From Faecalispora anaeroviscerum (GTDB lineage Bacteria > Bacillota > Clostridia > Oscillospirales > Acutalibacteraceae): a DNA stretch of 64,000 bases. Below, in pieces: positions 1 to 10,387 of this stretch (its first letter is position 1; each line of letters opens with the position of its first letter). Where the stretch lies: contig NZ_CANOOQ010000001.1 of assembly GCF_947568225.1 (NCBI RefSeq), forward strand, positions 1 to 64,000, read 5' to 3'. Both the position numbers and the translations under genes were made by a program. The notes beneath the pieces are model-generated. The model did not search any database. It had not been told where the DNA came from and saw only the letters and a list, made by a program, of their open reading frames with translations.

Positions 1-1771
<1,771 letters not shown>

Positions 1772-1812
1772 TAAAATAACCAATTGTGATGATTTGTGAA
1801 CAGAACAGCGAA

Positions 1813-1848
1813 AATCCTGCTCAAAGCATGCTAAAAAGGAGCAGGATT
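1813..1848 (+). other. inverted repeat after rpoC; rest of the rpoC-rpsL gap
   Basis: A perfect 10-bp stem (1813-1822 with 1839-1848) encloses a 16-nt loop. It is not followed by a clean T run, so it may be a processing or pausing structure rather than a strong terminator. The remainder of the 1772-2064 gap holds no convincing gene. An open frame at 1786-2010 lacks a ribosome binding site and resembles no family I know. Confidence 0.4.
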
Positions 1849-2064
1849 CCGCTGTGTCCTTGTGAGATTTTTACAAATTGCGGCGTGAGATTTCCCGATT
1901 TCTTCCAGTGCTTTTTCGCTGTGAAAACGAAAAATTCGCGTTTATTTTATAAAAATTTTACTTCTTTGCGTCTGGCAAAGACAAGCCGTCTTTTGTATCA
2001 ATTCGGTTAATACGGGAAATATATTCCTGTTTAACATATTAACTTTTCAGTGAGGAGGTGTCAT

Positions 2065-2496
2065 ATGCCCACGTTTAACCAGCTGGTCCACAAGGGCAGA
2101 GAAGTCAGCGAAAGAAAGGCTAAGGCCCCGGCGCTTTTAAAAGGTTGGAACTCTAAGAAACGAATTGCAATCGATCAGGATTCCCCCCAAAAGCGCGGCG
2201 TTTGTACTTCTGTCAAGACCGCTACCCCGAAAAAGCCTAACTCTGCACTCAGAAAGATCGCCAGAGTACGTCTTTCCAACGGCATTGAAGTTAGTGCTTA
2301 TATTCCGGGTGTCGGCCACAATCTGCAGGAACACAGTGTTGTAATGATCCGCGGCGGTCGTGTAAAGGACCTGCCTGGCGTGCGTTACCACATTATTCGC
2401 GGAACTCTGGATGCCCAGGGTGTTGCGAAGCGCATGCAGGCCCGTTCCAAGTACGGTGCGAAGCGTCCGAAGCCCGGCGCTGCGAAAAAGGGCTAA
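2065..2496 (+). CDS. rpsL: 30S ribosomal protein S12
   Basis: S12 lines the decoding centre of the small ribosomal subunit and shapes translational accuracy. The protein is 143 residues. It contains the highly conserved TPKKPNSALRK loop and the GGRVKDLPGVRYH loop, both with the lysines found in streptomycin-sensitive proteins. The start MPTFNQLV follows GAGGAGGTG by a short spacer; an in-frame ATG 15 bases upstream would place the start before that ribosome binding site. It is the first gene of the str block, followed by rpsG after 147 bases. Confidence 0.98.
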   Translation: MPTFNQLVHKGREVSERKAKAPALLKGWNSKKRIAIDQDSPQKRGVCTSVKTATPKKPNSALRKIARVRLSNGIEVSAYIPGVGHNLQEHSVVMIRGGRVKDLPGVRYHIIRGTLDAQGVAKRMQARSKYGAKRPKPGAAKKG

Positions 2497-2643
2497 AAAC
2501 CGAATATGACAGAAACCTTACGGCTGCGTGCTGTTAGCACACTGCGGCGTTTTTATAAAGTATAGATAAAACGTCTCTTCGGCCCACGGGAGTTTGTCCT
2601 TTCGAGTACCTATGATATCATTTATGTGAAGGAGGGAAGTAAA

Positions 2644-3114
2644 GTGCCAAGAAGAGGTTCTATTGCAAAACGTGATGTTTTGCCCGATCCGCTTTACAAA
2701 TCCAAGCTTGTCACCAGACTGATCAATAATATTATGCTGGACGGTAAGAAGGGGGTTTCCCAGAAGATCGTTTACGGCGCGTTTGATATTGTCAGTGAAA
2801 AAACTGGAAAAGACCCGCTCGAAATGTTTGAGCAGGCAATGGAAAACGTAATGCCCGCTTTGGAGGTAAAAGCCCGCCGCGTGGGCGGTGCTACCTACCA
2901 GGTTCCTATGGAGGTTCGCCCCGAAAGAAGGCAGACGTTGGGTCTGCGCTGGGTTACCCGTTATTCCAGACTGAGATCTGAAAAGACCATGAAAGAAAGA
3001 CTTGCCGGAGAAATCCTTGATGCGATTAATGGTGCCGGTGGCGCTGCCAAGAAGCGTGATGACACGCATAAGATGGCGGAAGCCAACAGGGCGTTTGCTC
3101 ATTACAGGTGGTAA
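2644..3114 (+). CDS. rpsG: 30S ribosomal protein S7
   Basis: S7 nucleates assembly of the 30S head by binding 16S rRNA. The 156-residue product starts MPRRGSIAKRDVLPDP, the family pattern. I chose the GTG at 2644 because GAAGGAGGG lies at the right distance; an ATG at 2626 overlaps that ribosome binding site. The motif RRVGGATYQVPMEVRPERR is the conserved RNA-binding segment. A weak promoter-like pair (TTGTCC at 2594, TATCAT at 2616) precedes the gene. Confidence 0.97.
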   Translation: MPRRGSIAKRDVLPDPLYKSKLVTRLINNIMLDGKKGVSQKIVYGAFDIVSEKTGKDPLEMFEQAMENVMPALEVKARRVGGATYQVPMEVRPERRQTLGLRWVTRYSRLRSEKTMKERLAGEILDAINGAGGAAKKRDDTHKMAEANRAFAHYRW

Positions 3115-3124
3115 TTTTCCGGCG

Positions 3125-3154
3125 TTGACCGAAAGATTTTCCGTGTTGTATAAT
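3125..3154 (+). promoter_or_regulatory. sigma-A-type promoter upstream of fusA
   Basis: TTGACC at 3125-3130 and a perfect TATAAT at 3149-3154 are separated by 18 bases, 36 bases before the fusA start. This suggests fusA can be transcribed independently of rpsLG. Confidence 0.6.
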
Positions 3155-3189
3155 GAGCGGATACATTTTTCAGAATTAAGGAGGAAACT

Positions 3190-5271
3190 ATGCCGAGGCA
3201 GGTATCGCTTCAAATGACAAGAAATATCGGCATCATGGCTCATATCGATGCCGGTAAAACCACAACGACAGAACGTATTCTGTATTACACGGGCGTTAAC
3301 TATAAGATTGGTGAAGTCCATGAAGGCGCCGCAACAATGGACTGGATGGCGCAGGAGCAGGAGAGAGGTATTACTATTACCTCCGCTGCGACTACCTGCT
3401 TCTGGAAGGGGCATAGAATCAATATTATTGATACTCCCGGCCACGTTGACTTTACCGTAGAGGTAGAGCGTTCCCTGCGTGTATTGGACGGTTCCGTTAC
3501 CGTTTTCTGCGCAAAGGGAGGAGTGGAGCCTCAGTCCGAAACCGTTTGGCGTCAGGCTGAGGAATACAAGGTTCCCCGTATGGCCTACGTCAATAAAATG
3601 GACATCATGGGTGCCGATTTCTACAACGTGGTACAGATGATGAAAGATCGCCTCAAGTGCAATGCGGTTCCGATCCAGCTGCCGATCGGCAGTGAAGATA
3701 CCTTCCGCGGCATCATCGACCTGGTAAACATGAAGGCTTATGTTTACTACGATGATCTGGGCAAGGATATCCGCGAGGAAGAAATTCCCGAGGATATGAA
3801 AGAACTGGCGGAAAAATACCACACCGAAATGGTGGAGCATGTAGCAGAGCAGGATGACGCTTTGTTTGAGAAGTACCTGAATGGGGAAGCTCTCACAGAG
3901 GACGAAATCAGTGCCTGCATCCGCAAGGCGACCATCGCGAACCACATGGTTCCGGTTACCTGCGGTACGTCCTACAAGAACAAGGGCGTGCAGAAGCTGC
4001 TGGATGCGATTATTGCTTACATGCCCGCTCCTACGGACATTGAGGCCATTAAGGGTGTGAATCCCGAAACCGAAGAGCCTGAGGTTCGCCATTCTTCCGA
4101 TGAAGAGCCTTTCTCCGCTCTGGCGTTTAAAATCGCTACCGACCCCTTTGTTGGTAAGCTGTGCTTCTTCCGCGTGTACTCCGGTACGCTTACCGCGGGT
4201 TCCACCGTTTACAATTCCACAAAGGACAACAACGAGCGCATCGGCCGTATTCTGCAGATGCACGCGAACCACCGCCAGGACATCGATACCGTGTATGCGG
4301 GCGATATTGCTGCGGCGGTCGGCCTGAAGAACACCATTACCGGTGATACCCTGTGCGATGAGCGCAACCCGGTTATCCTTGAATCTATGGAGTTCCCAGA
4401 CCCTGTTATTCGTGTTGCCATCGAGCCGAAAACAAAGGCCGGCCAGGAGAAGATGGGTATTGCTCTCGCGAAGCTCGCAGAAGAGGATCCCACTTTTAAG
4501 GCTTATACCGACGAAGAGACGGGTCAAACCATCATCGCCGGCATGGGCGAGCTTCACCTCGAAATCATCGTAGACCGTTTGCTGCGTGAATTCAAGGTGG
4601 AGGCAAACGTTGGTAAGCCGCAGGTTTCTTACAAAGAAACCATTCGCAGAAATGCCGAGTCAGACACCAAGTATGCCAGACAGTCCGGTGGTAAAGGCCA
4701 GTACGGTCATGTTAAGATCCGCATTGAGCCGAACCCGGGTAAGGGCTATGAGTTTGTCAACGCTATTGTTGGCGGCTCGATCCCGAAGGAATATATTCCT
4801 GCTGTTGATCAGGGTATTCAGGGCGCCACTCAGACCGGTATTCTGGCGGGCTACAATGTAGTTGACGTGAAGGTCACCCTGTATGATGGCTCCTATCACG
4901 AGGTCGACTCCTCTGAAATGGCATTTAAAATCGCCGGTTCTATGGCGTTCAAAGAGGCCATGAGAAAAGCCGATCCGGTTCTGATGGAACCCATCATGAA
5001 GGTGGTCGTCACCGTTCCGGACGAGTACATGGGCGACGTTATCGGCGACCTGAACTCCCGCCGCGGAATGATTCTGGGTATGGACGCTGTTTCCGGTGCG
5101 CAGCAGATTAATGCTGAGGTTCCGCTGTCTGAAATGTTCGGTTATGCAACCGACATGCGCTCTAAAACACAGGGCCGCGGCCAGTATGTTATGGAACCCG
5201 CGCACTACTCTGAAGTGCCGAAATCCGTATCGGAAGGCATCATTTCCGACCGTACCAAAAAGAACGACTAA
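3190..5271 (+). CDS. fusA: translation elongation factor G
   Basis: EF-G is the GTPase that drives ribosomal translocation and, with RRF, ribosome recycling. It has 693 residues, the normal length. GTPase motifs are intact: AHIDAGKTTTTER (G1), DTPGHVDF (G3) and NKMD (G4). Domains II to V follow in the normal order, ending with the domain V segment MILGMDAVSG. The start at 3190 is preceded by AAGGAGGAA. It sits between rpsG and tuf as in most bacteria. Confidence 0.98.
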   Translation: MPRQVSLQMTRNIGIMAHIDAGKTTTTERILYYTGVNYKIGEVHEGAATMDWMAQEQERGITITSAATTCFWKGHRINIIDTPGHVDFTVEVERSLRVLDGSVTVFCAKGGVEPQSETVWRQAEEYKVPRMAYVNKMDIMGADFYNVVQMMKDRLKCNAVPIQLPIGSEDTFRGIIDLVNMKAYVYYDDLGKDIREEEIPEDMKELAEKYHTEMVEHVAEQDDALFEKYLNGEALTEDEISACIRKATIANHMVPVTCGTSYKNKGVQKLLDAIIAYMPAPTDIEAIKGVNPETEEPEVRHSSDEEPFSALAFKIATDPFVGKLCFFRVYSGTLTAGSTVYNSTKDNNERIGRILQMHANHRQDIDTVYAGDIAAAVGLKNTITGDTLCDERNPVILESMEFPDPVIRVAIEPKTKAGQEKMGIALAKLAEEDPTFKAYTDEETGQTIIAGMGELHLEIIVDRLLREFKVEANVGKPQVSYKETIRRNAESDTKYARQSGGKGQYGHVKIRIEPNPGKGYEFVNAIVGGSIPKEYIPAVDQGIQGATQTGILAGYNVVDVKVTLYDGSYHEVDSSEMAFKIAGSMAFKEAMRKADPVLMEPIMKVVVTVPDEYMGDVIGDLNSRRGMILGMDAVSGAQQINAEVPLSEMFGYATDMRSKTQGRGQYVMEPAHYSEVPKSVSEGIISDRTKKND

Positions 5272-5285
5272 CAGGCGCAAAGGGC

Positions 5286-5314
5286 TTGATTTTTCACACC
5301 CAACTTGTTAGAAT
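5286..5314 (+). promoter_or_regulatory. candidate promoter upstream of tuf
   Basis: TTGATT at 5286-5291 and TAGAAT at 5309-5314 with a 17-base spacer lie just before tuf. This fits the separate transcription of tuf that is common in bacteria. Confidence 0.45.
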
Positions 5315-5367
5315 AGGCGTAGCTTTTGAATGAAATTAATTATTGTAAAATAAAAGGAGGAATTCCA

Positions 5368-6573
5368 ATGGCAAAGGCAAAGTTTGAAAGAAACAAACCG
5401 CACGTAAACATTGGTACCATTGGTCACGTTGACCACGGTAAAACCACATTGACCGCCGCTATCACCAAGGTTTTGAACCTGGCTGGCACTTCCGATTTTG
5501 TTGATTACGCGAACATCGATAAGGCCCCTGAAGAGAGAGCCCGCGGTATCACGATCAACACTTCTCATGTTGAGTATCAGACTGCTAATCGTCACTATGC
5601 TCACGTTGACTGCCCCGGCCATGCCGACTATGTGAAGAACATGATCACCGGCGCTGCTCAGATGGACGGCGCAATTCTGGTTGTTTCCGCTGCGGACGGC
5701 CCTATGCCCCAGACCAGAGAGCACATTCTGCTGTCCCGTCAGGTAGGCGTGCCTTATATCGTAGTGTTCATGAACAAGGCTGACCAGGTGGACGATCCTG
5801 AGCTGCTGGATCTGGTTGAAATGGAAATTCGCGATCTGCTCAACGAGTATGAGTTCCCGGGCGACGATACCCCGATCATCCGCGGTTCTGCTCTGCAGGC
5901 GTTGGAATCCACCTCCAAAGATATCAATGCTCCCGAGTACAAGTGCATTCTCGAGCTGATGGATGCAGTTGACAGCTTTATCCCCACTCCCGAGCGCAAG
6001 GCGAACCTCCCCTTCCTGATGCCTGTTGAAGACGTGTTCACCATTACCGGCCGCGGCACAGTTGCTACCGGTAGAGTAGAGCGTGGCCAGCTGAAGACCT
6101 CTGAGGAAATCGAGATTGTCGGTCTGACCGAAGAGCGCCGCAAGGTTGTTGTTACCGGTATCGAAATGTTCAGAAAAATTCTGGATTACGCTGAGGCCGG
6201 CGATAACGTAGGCGTTCTGCTGCGTGGTATTCAGAGAAATGAAATCGAGCGCGGCCAGGTTCTGGCAAAGCCCGGTAGCATTCATCCGCATACCAAGTTT
6301 AAGGGCCAGGTTTACATCCTGAGCAAAGAAGAAGGCGGCCGTCATACTCCGTTCTTCAACAACTATCGTCCCCAGTTCTATTTCAGAACAACTGACGTTA
6401 CCGGCGTTATCTCTCTGCCCGAGGGCACCGAGATGTGCATGCCTGGCGATAACGTTGTTATGGATGTTGAGCTGATTACCCCTATCGCAATTGAAGAGGG
6501 TCTGCGCTTCGCTATCCGTGAGGGTGGCCGTACCGTTGGCTCCGGTGTTGTTACTGGCGTTACAACTGCCTGA
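5368..6573 (+). CDS. tuf: translation elongation factor Tu
   Basis: EF-Tu carries aminoacyl-tRNA to the ribosomal A site with GTP hydrolysis. The 401-residue protein begins MAKAKFERNKPHVNIGTIG; this start follows AAAGGAGGAATTCC, whereas an in-frame ATG 42 bases upstream lacks a ribosome binding site. GTPase motifs GHVDHGKTT, DCPGHADY and NKAD are present, and the C-terminal domain ends in the usual VGSGVVTGV segment. It is the last gene of the block and is followed by a strong terminator. Confidence 0.98.
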   Translation: MAKAKFERNKPHVNIGTIGHVDHGKTTLTAAITKVLNLAGTSDFVDYANIDKAPEERARGITINTSHVEYQTANRHYAHVDCPGHADYVKNMITGAAQMDGAILVVSAADGPMPQTREHILLSRQVGVPYIVVFMNKADQVDDPELLDLVEMEIRDLLNEYEFPGDDTPIIRGSALQALESTSKDINAPEYKCILELMDAVDSFIPTPERKANLPFLMPVEDVFTITGRGTVATGRVERGQLKTSEEIEIVGLTEERRKVVVTGIEMFRKILDYAEAGDNVGVLLRGIQRNEIERGQVLAKPGSIHPHTKFKGQVYILSKEEGGRHTPFFNNYRPQFYFRTTDVTGVISLPEGTEMCMPGDNVVMDVELITPIAIEEGLRFAIREGGRTVGSGVVTGVTTA

Positions 6574-6597
6574 TTGCTGATTTTTATTTATCTGATC

Positions 6598-6631
6598 GCC
6601 CCCGGCCATTTGGTCGGGGGCTTTTTGACAA
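6598..6631 (+). terminator. intrinsic terminator after tuf
   Basis: A 10-bp GC-rich stem (GCCCCCGGCC with GGTCGGGGGC, one G:T pair) with a 4-base loop is followed by a run of T. Confidence 0.92.
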
Positions 6632-6666
6632 AATCAGTCTTGATTCTTCTTTTTATTACTTTCCTG

Positions 6667-6695
6667 TTGACAAATAAATATCAAAGGAATATAAT
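6667..6695 (+). promoter_or_regulatory. consensus sigma-A promoter for the FMN riboswitch/ribU unit
   Basis: A perfect TTGACA at 6667-6672 and a perfect TATAAT at 6690-6695 are 17 bases apart. The predicted start lies immediately upstream of the FMN aptamer, so transcription is strong by default and control falls to the riboswitch. Confidence 0.88.
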
Positions 6696-6716
6696 AAAAC
6701 AACAAATTAAATAAGC

Positions 6717-6890
6717 TGTCTTCGGGGCGGGGTGTAATTCCCCACCGGCGGTAATGCGGCGTTAGCCGTTAGCCCGCGAGCATGTGCTGATTTTGGTGAG
6801 ATTCCAAAGCCGACGGTATAGTCCGGATGGAAGAAGAACTTGCGCGTTTGCGTCTGTTTTGTCCCGCAGAATTTCTGCGGGACTTTTTTT
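6717..6890 (+). promoter_or_regulatory. FMN riboswitch (RFN element) with terminator
   Basis: The conserved RFN blocks are all present: TTCGGGGCGGGGTG, ATTCCCCACCGGCGGTAAT, AGCCCGCGAGC, GATTTTGGTGAGATTCC and CCGACGGTATAGTCCGGATG. The aptamer ends near 6842. The expression platform is an intrinsic terminator with a 10-bp stem (6861-6870 with 6874-6883) and seven T. By family knowledge, FMN binding should favour termination, lowering ribU when flavin is plentiful. Confidence 0.95.
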
Positions 6891-6922
6891 CGTTGACAGC
6901 GAAAAAAGGAGAGAAAATAGCA

Positions 6923-7495
6923 ATGAATAAATCCATGACCCAAAAGAGCATTATTCAGATGACGCAGCTTGCCGTATTGGCAGCGATTTCCGTGGTGCTG
7001 ATCGCTTTCGTCCGCATTCCCCTTATTCCTGCGGCACCGTTTTTGGTGTACGACATGGCGGATGCCCCTATTATGATCGCGGCACTTCTGTTTGGCTCAG
7101 GCCCGGCGCTTCTGGTGCTTTTTGTGGTTTCCATCGTTCAGTCGCTTTTCTTTGGCGGCAATGGGTGGGTCGGTCTGGTAATGCACCTTTTAGCTTCTGG
7201 TGCTTTGATTTTTCTGGTAGGTGAGTTTTACAAGAGAAAGCATAAGTTTGCGGATGCTGTGGTCGGTATGGTGCTTGGCACACTCGCGATGACAGCCCTG
7301 ATGATACCGATGAACTACATCTTTACCGTTCATTTCTTCGGCATGCCGAAGGCAGCACTGGATGCGCTGATCCTGCCGGCGATTATTCCGTTTAATCTGC
7401 TCAAGGCTTCTCTCAACAGTGCGATTGCAGCAGTTTTGTTCAAATCTCTACAACCTTTTGTTCAAAAAAATCGCGAAATGATTCATCCGGTTTAG
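6923..7495 (+). CDS. ribU: riboflavin ECF transporter substrate-binding subunit RibU
   Basis: This is a hydrophobic 190-residue membrane protein with about six transmembrane segments, the S component that binds riboflavin outside and works with the shared EcfAA'T energy module, which is not in this window. The start MNKSMTQK follows GGAGAG and lies after the riboswitch terminator. An in-frame ATG at 6827 lies inside the aptamer and is not used. The segment PLIPAAPFLVYDMADAPIM matches the S-component pattern. The upstream FMN riboswitch supports the substrate assignment. Confidence 0.93.
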   Translation: MNKSMTQKSIIQMTQLAVLAAISVVLIAFVRIPLIPAAPFLVYDMADAPIMIAALLFGSGPALLVLFVVSIVQSLFFGGNGWVGLVMHLLASGALIFLVGEFYKRKHKFADAVVGMVLGTLAMTALMIPMNYIFTVHFFGMPKAALDALILPAIIPFNLLKASLNSAIAAVLFKSLQPFVQKNREMIHPV

Positions 7496-7588
7496 TAGTT
7501 ATTTTTTCGACTTTTATTTTGTATTTCTTATAAAATATGTTATAATAACCTCGCGAGCATATTTTACCGCAACTTACAACAGAATAAT

Positions 7589-7731
7589 TCCTTATCAAGA
7601 GTGACGGAGGGAACAGGCCCTGTGATGTCCGGCAACCTGCGCAATGTGCGAAAGGTGCTAAATCCTGCGGATAAAGCCGGCAGATGAGGTTGCTTTCCAC
7701 CGTTTGGCTTTCCCAAACGGTGGATTTTTTT
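7589..7731 (+). promoter_or_regulatory. SAM-I riboswitch (S-box) with terminator
   Basis: The S-box core is present: TTATCAAGAGTGACGGAGGG, GGCCCTGTGATGTCCGGCAA, CCTGCGC, GGTGCTAAATCC and a closing GATGAGG. The aptamer covers about 7589-7690. A 12-bp perfect stem (7696-7707 with 7713-7724) followed by seven T is the expression platform. A TATAAT at 7541-7546 with a weak TTTGTA 17 bases upstream is the likely promoter. By family knowledge, SAM binding terminates transcription of metK. Confidence 0.95.
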
Positions 7732-7752
7732 ATAGTCGATAGGAGGCTTATT

Positions 7753-8934
7753 ATGTCAAAATTTTTCTTTACATCCGAATCGGTGACAGAGGGACATCCC
7801 GATAAAGTCTGCGACCAGATCGCAGACGCAGTGCTGGACGCTATTCTGGCTCAGGACGACAAGGCTCACGTGGCCTGCGAGGTAACGGCAACCACCGGCC
7901 TGGTGCATGTAATGGGTGAAATCTCTACCGAATGCTATGTGGATATTCCCGCGATTGCCCGCGAGGTGATCCGTGAAATCGGTTACGATGATCCCCAGTA
8001 TGGCTTTGACGGCAATTCCTGCGGAGTGCTGACCTCGATTGATATGCAGTCGCCGGATATTGCAATGGGTGTGAATCAGTCGCTGGAGGCCCGCGGTGGA
8101 GCCACAGATGAGAATGATTTGATTGGTGCGGGGGATCAAGGGATTATGTTCGGCTTTGCCTGCAACGAAACAACCACACTGATGCCCATGCCGATTTATC
8201 TGGCCCATTCGTTGGCCAAGCGTCTGGCTGCTGTTCGAAAAGACGGCGCCCTGCCGTATCTGCGCCCGGATGGAAAGACCCAGGTAACGGTGGAGTATGA
8301 GAACGGTAAGCCTACCCGCGTGGAAGCAGTTGTTGTTTCCACTCAGCATGATCCCGATGTGACTCAGGAGCAGATCCATAAGGACATTCTTGAGCAGGTG
8401 ATCCGTCCGGTTGTTTCTGCAGAGCTTCTGGATGAAAACACCAAGTATTATATTAACCCCACCGGCCGCTTTGTAGTCGGCGGCCCTGTCGGCGACAGCG
8501 GTCTGACCGGCCGCAAAATCATTGTCGATACCTACGGCGGCTTCGGCCGTCACGGCGGCGGCGCATTTTCCGGCAAAGACCCGACGAAGGTAGACCGTTC
8601 CGCAGCGTATGCGGCCCGCTATGTTGCAAAGAACATTGTCGCCGCCGGCCTTGCGGAAAAATGCGAGGTGCAGCTTGCTTATGCGATCGGCGTTGCGCGC
8701 CCGGTCTCCATTTTGGTGGAAACCTTCGGCACTTCCGCTTATACCAGCGCCCAGCTGGAAGCCGCAATTCAGAAGGTGTTTGATCTGCGCCCGACCGCGC
8801 TGATCAAATCACTTGGCCTCAATCACCCGATCTACCGCCCGCTGGCGGCCTACGGCCATATGGGCCGCGAAGATTTGGGTGTCGCGTGGGAAGAAACCGA
8901 TAAAACAGAGCAGCTGAAAGCGGCTCTGGCGTAA
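7753..8934 (+). CDS. metK: S-adenosylmethionine synthase
   Basis: MetK makes S-adenosylmethionine from methionine and ATP in the cytoplasm. The protein is 393 residues, the normal length. Hallmarks are FTSESVTEGHPDKVCDQIAD at the N terminus, the catalytic loop GAGDQGIMFG and the phosphate-binding GGGAFSGKDPTKVDRS. The start at 7753 follows AGGAGGCTTATT; an in-frame ATG at 7684 lies within the riboswitch. Feedback by its own product through the S-box is expected. Confidence 0.98.
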   Translation: MSKFFFTSESVTEGHPDKVCDQIADAVLDAILAQDDKAHVACEVTATTGLVHVMGEISTECYVDIPAIAREVIREIGYDDPQYGFDGNSCGVLTSIDMQSPDIAMGVNQSLEARGGATDENDLIGAGDQGIMFGFACNETTTLMPMPIYLAHSLAKRLAAVRKDGALPYLRPDGKTQVTVEYENGKPTRVEAVVVSTQHDPDVTQEQIHKDILEQVIRPVVSAELLDENTKYYINPTGRFVVGGPVGDSGLTGRKIIVDTYGGFGRHGGGAFSGKDPTKVDRSAAYAARYVAKNIVAAGLAEKCEVQLAYAIGVARPVSILVETFGTSAYTSAQLEAAIQKVFDLRPTALIKSLGLNHPIYRPLAAYGHMGREDLGVAWEETDKTEQLKAALA

Positions 8935-8947
8935 TCAATATTTTTAC

Positions 8948-8982
8948 AAAAAAGAGGAAAGCTGTGTGCTTTCCTCTTTTTT
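8948..8982 (+). terminator. intrinsic terminator after metK
   Basis: A 15-base stem (8948-8962 with 8968-8982), A-rich on one side and T-rich on the other, with a 5-base loop, follows the metK stop codon. Confidence 0.9.
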
Positions 8983-9229
8983 ATCGCTTTATATTATACT
9001 TATAGTATAATAATTATTAAATATAACATTTATAGGACGTAATAGAAAGATAGATCAGTTTTTTTACATTGCTCACGAGCCTGTTTTGTGGAAACAGGCA
9101 GTGTGTCGGTTTCATTCGGTGGCGCCCCCTTGCCGAGCGCTCTCCCCGAGCCAACGAGAGCGGCTCTTCGCGCCGGGCGTTCTTTTTCCTCTCTCGCTTT
9201 CGCGAGAGAGGCTGTTTTTTTATCGCGGT

Positions 9230-9494
9230 TCCCGCAAGGGAAGATTCTGCTGGCACAGGGCTTGCCCCTCGTGCCGGGGCGGGCATTTACTTTCTTTACG
9301 AAAAGAAAGTAAACAAAGATTCGCCCAAGGCTCCGCCTTCGGAATCCGTTCTGGGGAACGGTTTCGGAGAGTGCAAACGAAACTTACTGTAAAGGCGCTC
9401 TATGGAAAGTGCGCACGCGCCTTGCTTTGCGGGAACAGATCGTTTGCTTATTTCGTCCGGCGGCGCACCCTTTCCAAGCGCTCTCGTTAGCTCG
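9230..9494 (+). repeat. structured intergenic repeat, copy A (divergent, forward)
   Basis: This copy shares the family blocks ATTCTGCTGG, CTTGCCCCTCGTGCCGGGGC, an ACTTTC...GAAAGT hairpin, GGAATCCGTT, GGGGAACGG and CGCTCTCGTT with the copies at 9592, 9936, 30839 and 31192. Its 3' half (about 9375-9470) has diverged. No convincing gene lies in it. The 8983-9229 stretch before it holds only GC-rich sequence, with a small hairpin at about 9193-9212. Confidence 0.8.
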
Positions 9495-9841
9495 TAGAAG
9501 GGAGGCCTTACGGTAGCTCTGATGGATTGGAAGATCAACTACAGTTCCGATGTGTCGATTAAAAATGAGGCGAAGCCGCACCTAAATACTGCGAGCCAAC
9601 GAGAGCGCTTTGAAAATGCCCGCCGACAGACGGAACAGTAAGACATATTTTCAGATGAAGCTCGGAGAGTGGGCATTTTCAATGGAGCGCCTTTCTGGTG
9701 GCTAGTGGCAGCACTCGCCGGAACCGTTCCCCAGAACGGATTCCGAAGGCGGAGCCTTGGGCGAATCTTTGTTTACTTTCTTTTCGTAAAGAAAGTAAAT
9801 GCCCGCCCCGGCACGAGGGGCAAGCCCTGCGCCAGCAGAAT
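9244..9841. repeat. long inverted repeat formed by repeat copies A and B
   Basis: The stretch 9244-9363 is an almost exact reverse complement of 9724-9841, about 118 bases with few mismatches. This arises because copies A and B of the intergenic repeat face each other. In single-stranded DNA or RNA the arms could form a very long hairpin. Confidence 0.85.
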
Positions 9842-9886
9842 TTTAACGGGGCCCCCCCCGGAGAGAAAAACAAATTCTCTTACGTT
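9592..9886 (-). repeat. structured intergenic repeat, copy B (reverse)
   Basis: Read on the minus strand this copy has the full family order, ending in the internal stem GAAAATGCCC...GGGCATTTTC and the terminal CGCTCTCGTTGG. It is inverted relative to copy A and tandem with copy C, 344 bases apart. Confidence 0.85.
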
Positions 9887-9935
9887 TGGAAAATACGTTT
9901 GCACCTTGCGGCGGCGAAGCCGCATCTAATAACTC

Positions 9936-10222
9936 CGAGCCAACGAGAGCGCTCTGAAAATGCCCGCCGACAGACGGGACAGCAAAGTTTATTTTCAGAT
10001 CAAGCTCGGAGAGTGGGCATTTTCAATGGAGCACCTTTCTGGTGGCTAGTGGCAGCACTCGCCGGAACCGTTCCCCAAACGGATTCCAAAGGTGCCCTTT
10101 GGCGAGCCTTTGATTCCTTTCGCCTCGTCGCGAAAGGAAGTGCCCGCCCCGGCATGAGGGGCAAGCCTGCGCCAGCAGAATTCCACGGGGAACCCCCGGA
10201 GAGAAAAACATATTCTTTTACA
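9936..10222 (-). repeat. structured intergenic repeat, copy C (reverse)
   Basis: This is a near-complete copy with the same orientation as copy B. It carries the GGATTCCAAAGGTGCCCTTT variant, which matches the copies at 30.9 kb and 31.2 kb better than its neighbours do. A fragment of another copy (GGCACGAGGGGCAAGCCCTG) remains at 10290-10309. The 10223-10387 stretch otherwise carries no gene. Confidence 0.85.
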
Positions 10223-10387
10223 TTACGCACGAGCCTTGTTTTAGAGAAAAAAACAAATTCTCTTACGAGAAAACAGGAAAGACTCGCGCCGGCACGAGGG
10301 GCAAGCCCTGCATTCGGACATGTTTTTCGATTCAGCCTGCTGTCATTTTTTCCTTTTTCGCATATCATAGCAATGAGGTGATAACAA

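Noticed and set aside
1786..2010. 74-codon frame between rpoC and rpsL
   Set aside because: It has no ribosome binding site and no resemblance to the L7Ae-like protein sometimes found there.
6827..6922. An earlier ribU start inside the FMN riboswitch
   Set aside because: The ATG lies within the aptamer and would add residues encoded by the terminator stem; the start at 6923 has its own ribosome binding site.
9230..10222. CRISPR array or insertion sequence as an explanation of the repeats
   Set aside because: The units are far too long and too closely copied for CRISPR, there are no unique spacers or cas genes, and no transposase or clear terminal inverted repeats are present.
9069..10381. 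Several overlapping open frames of 60-230 codons over the repeat arrays (and again at 30603-31502)
   Set aside because: They read through repeat copies in different frames, often on both strands, with Arg/Pro-rich products, no ribosome binding sites and no family resemblance. GC-rich repeat sequence explains the open frames.
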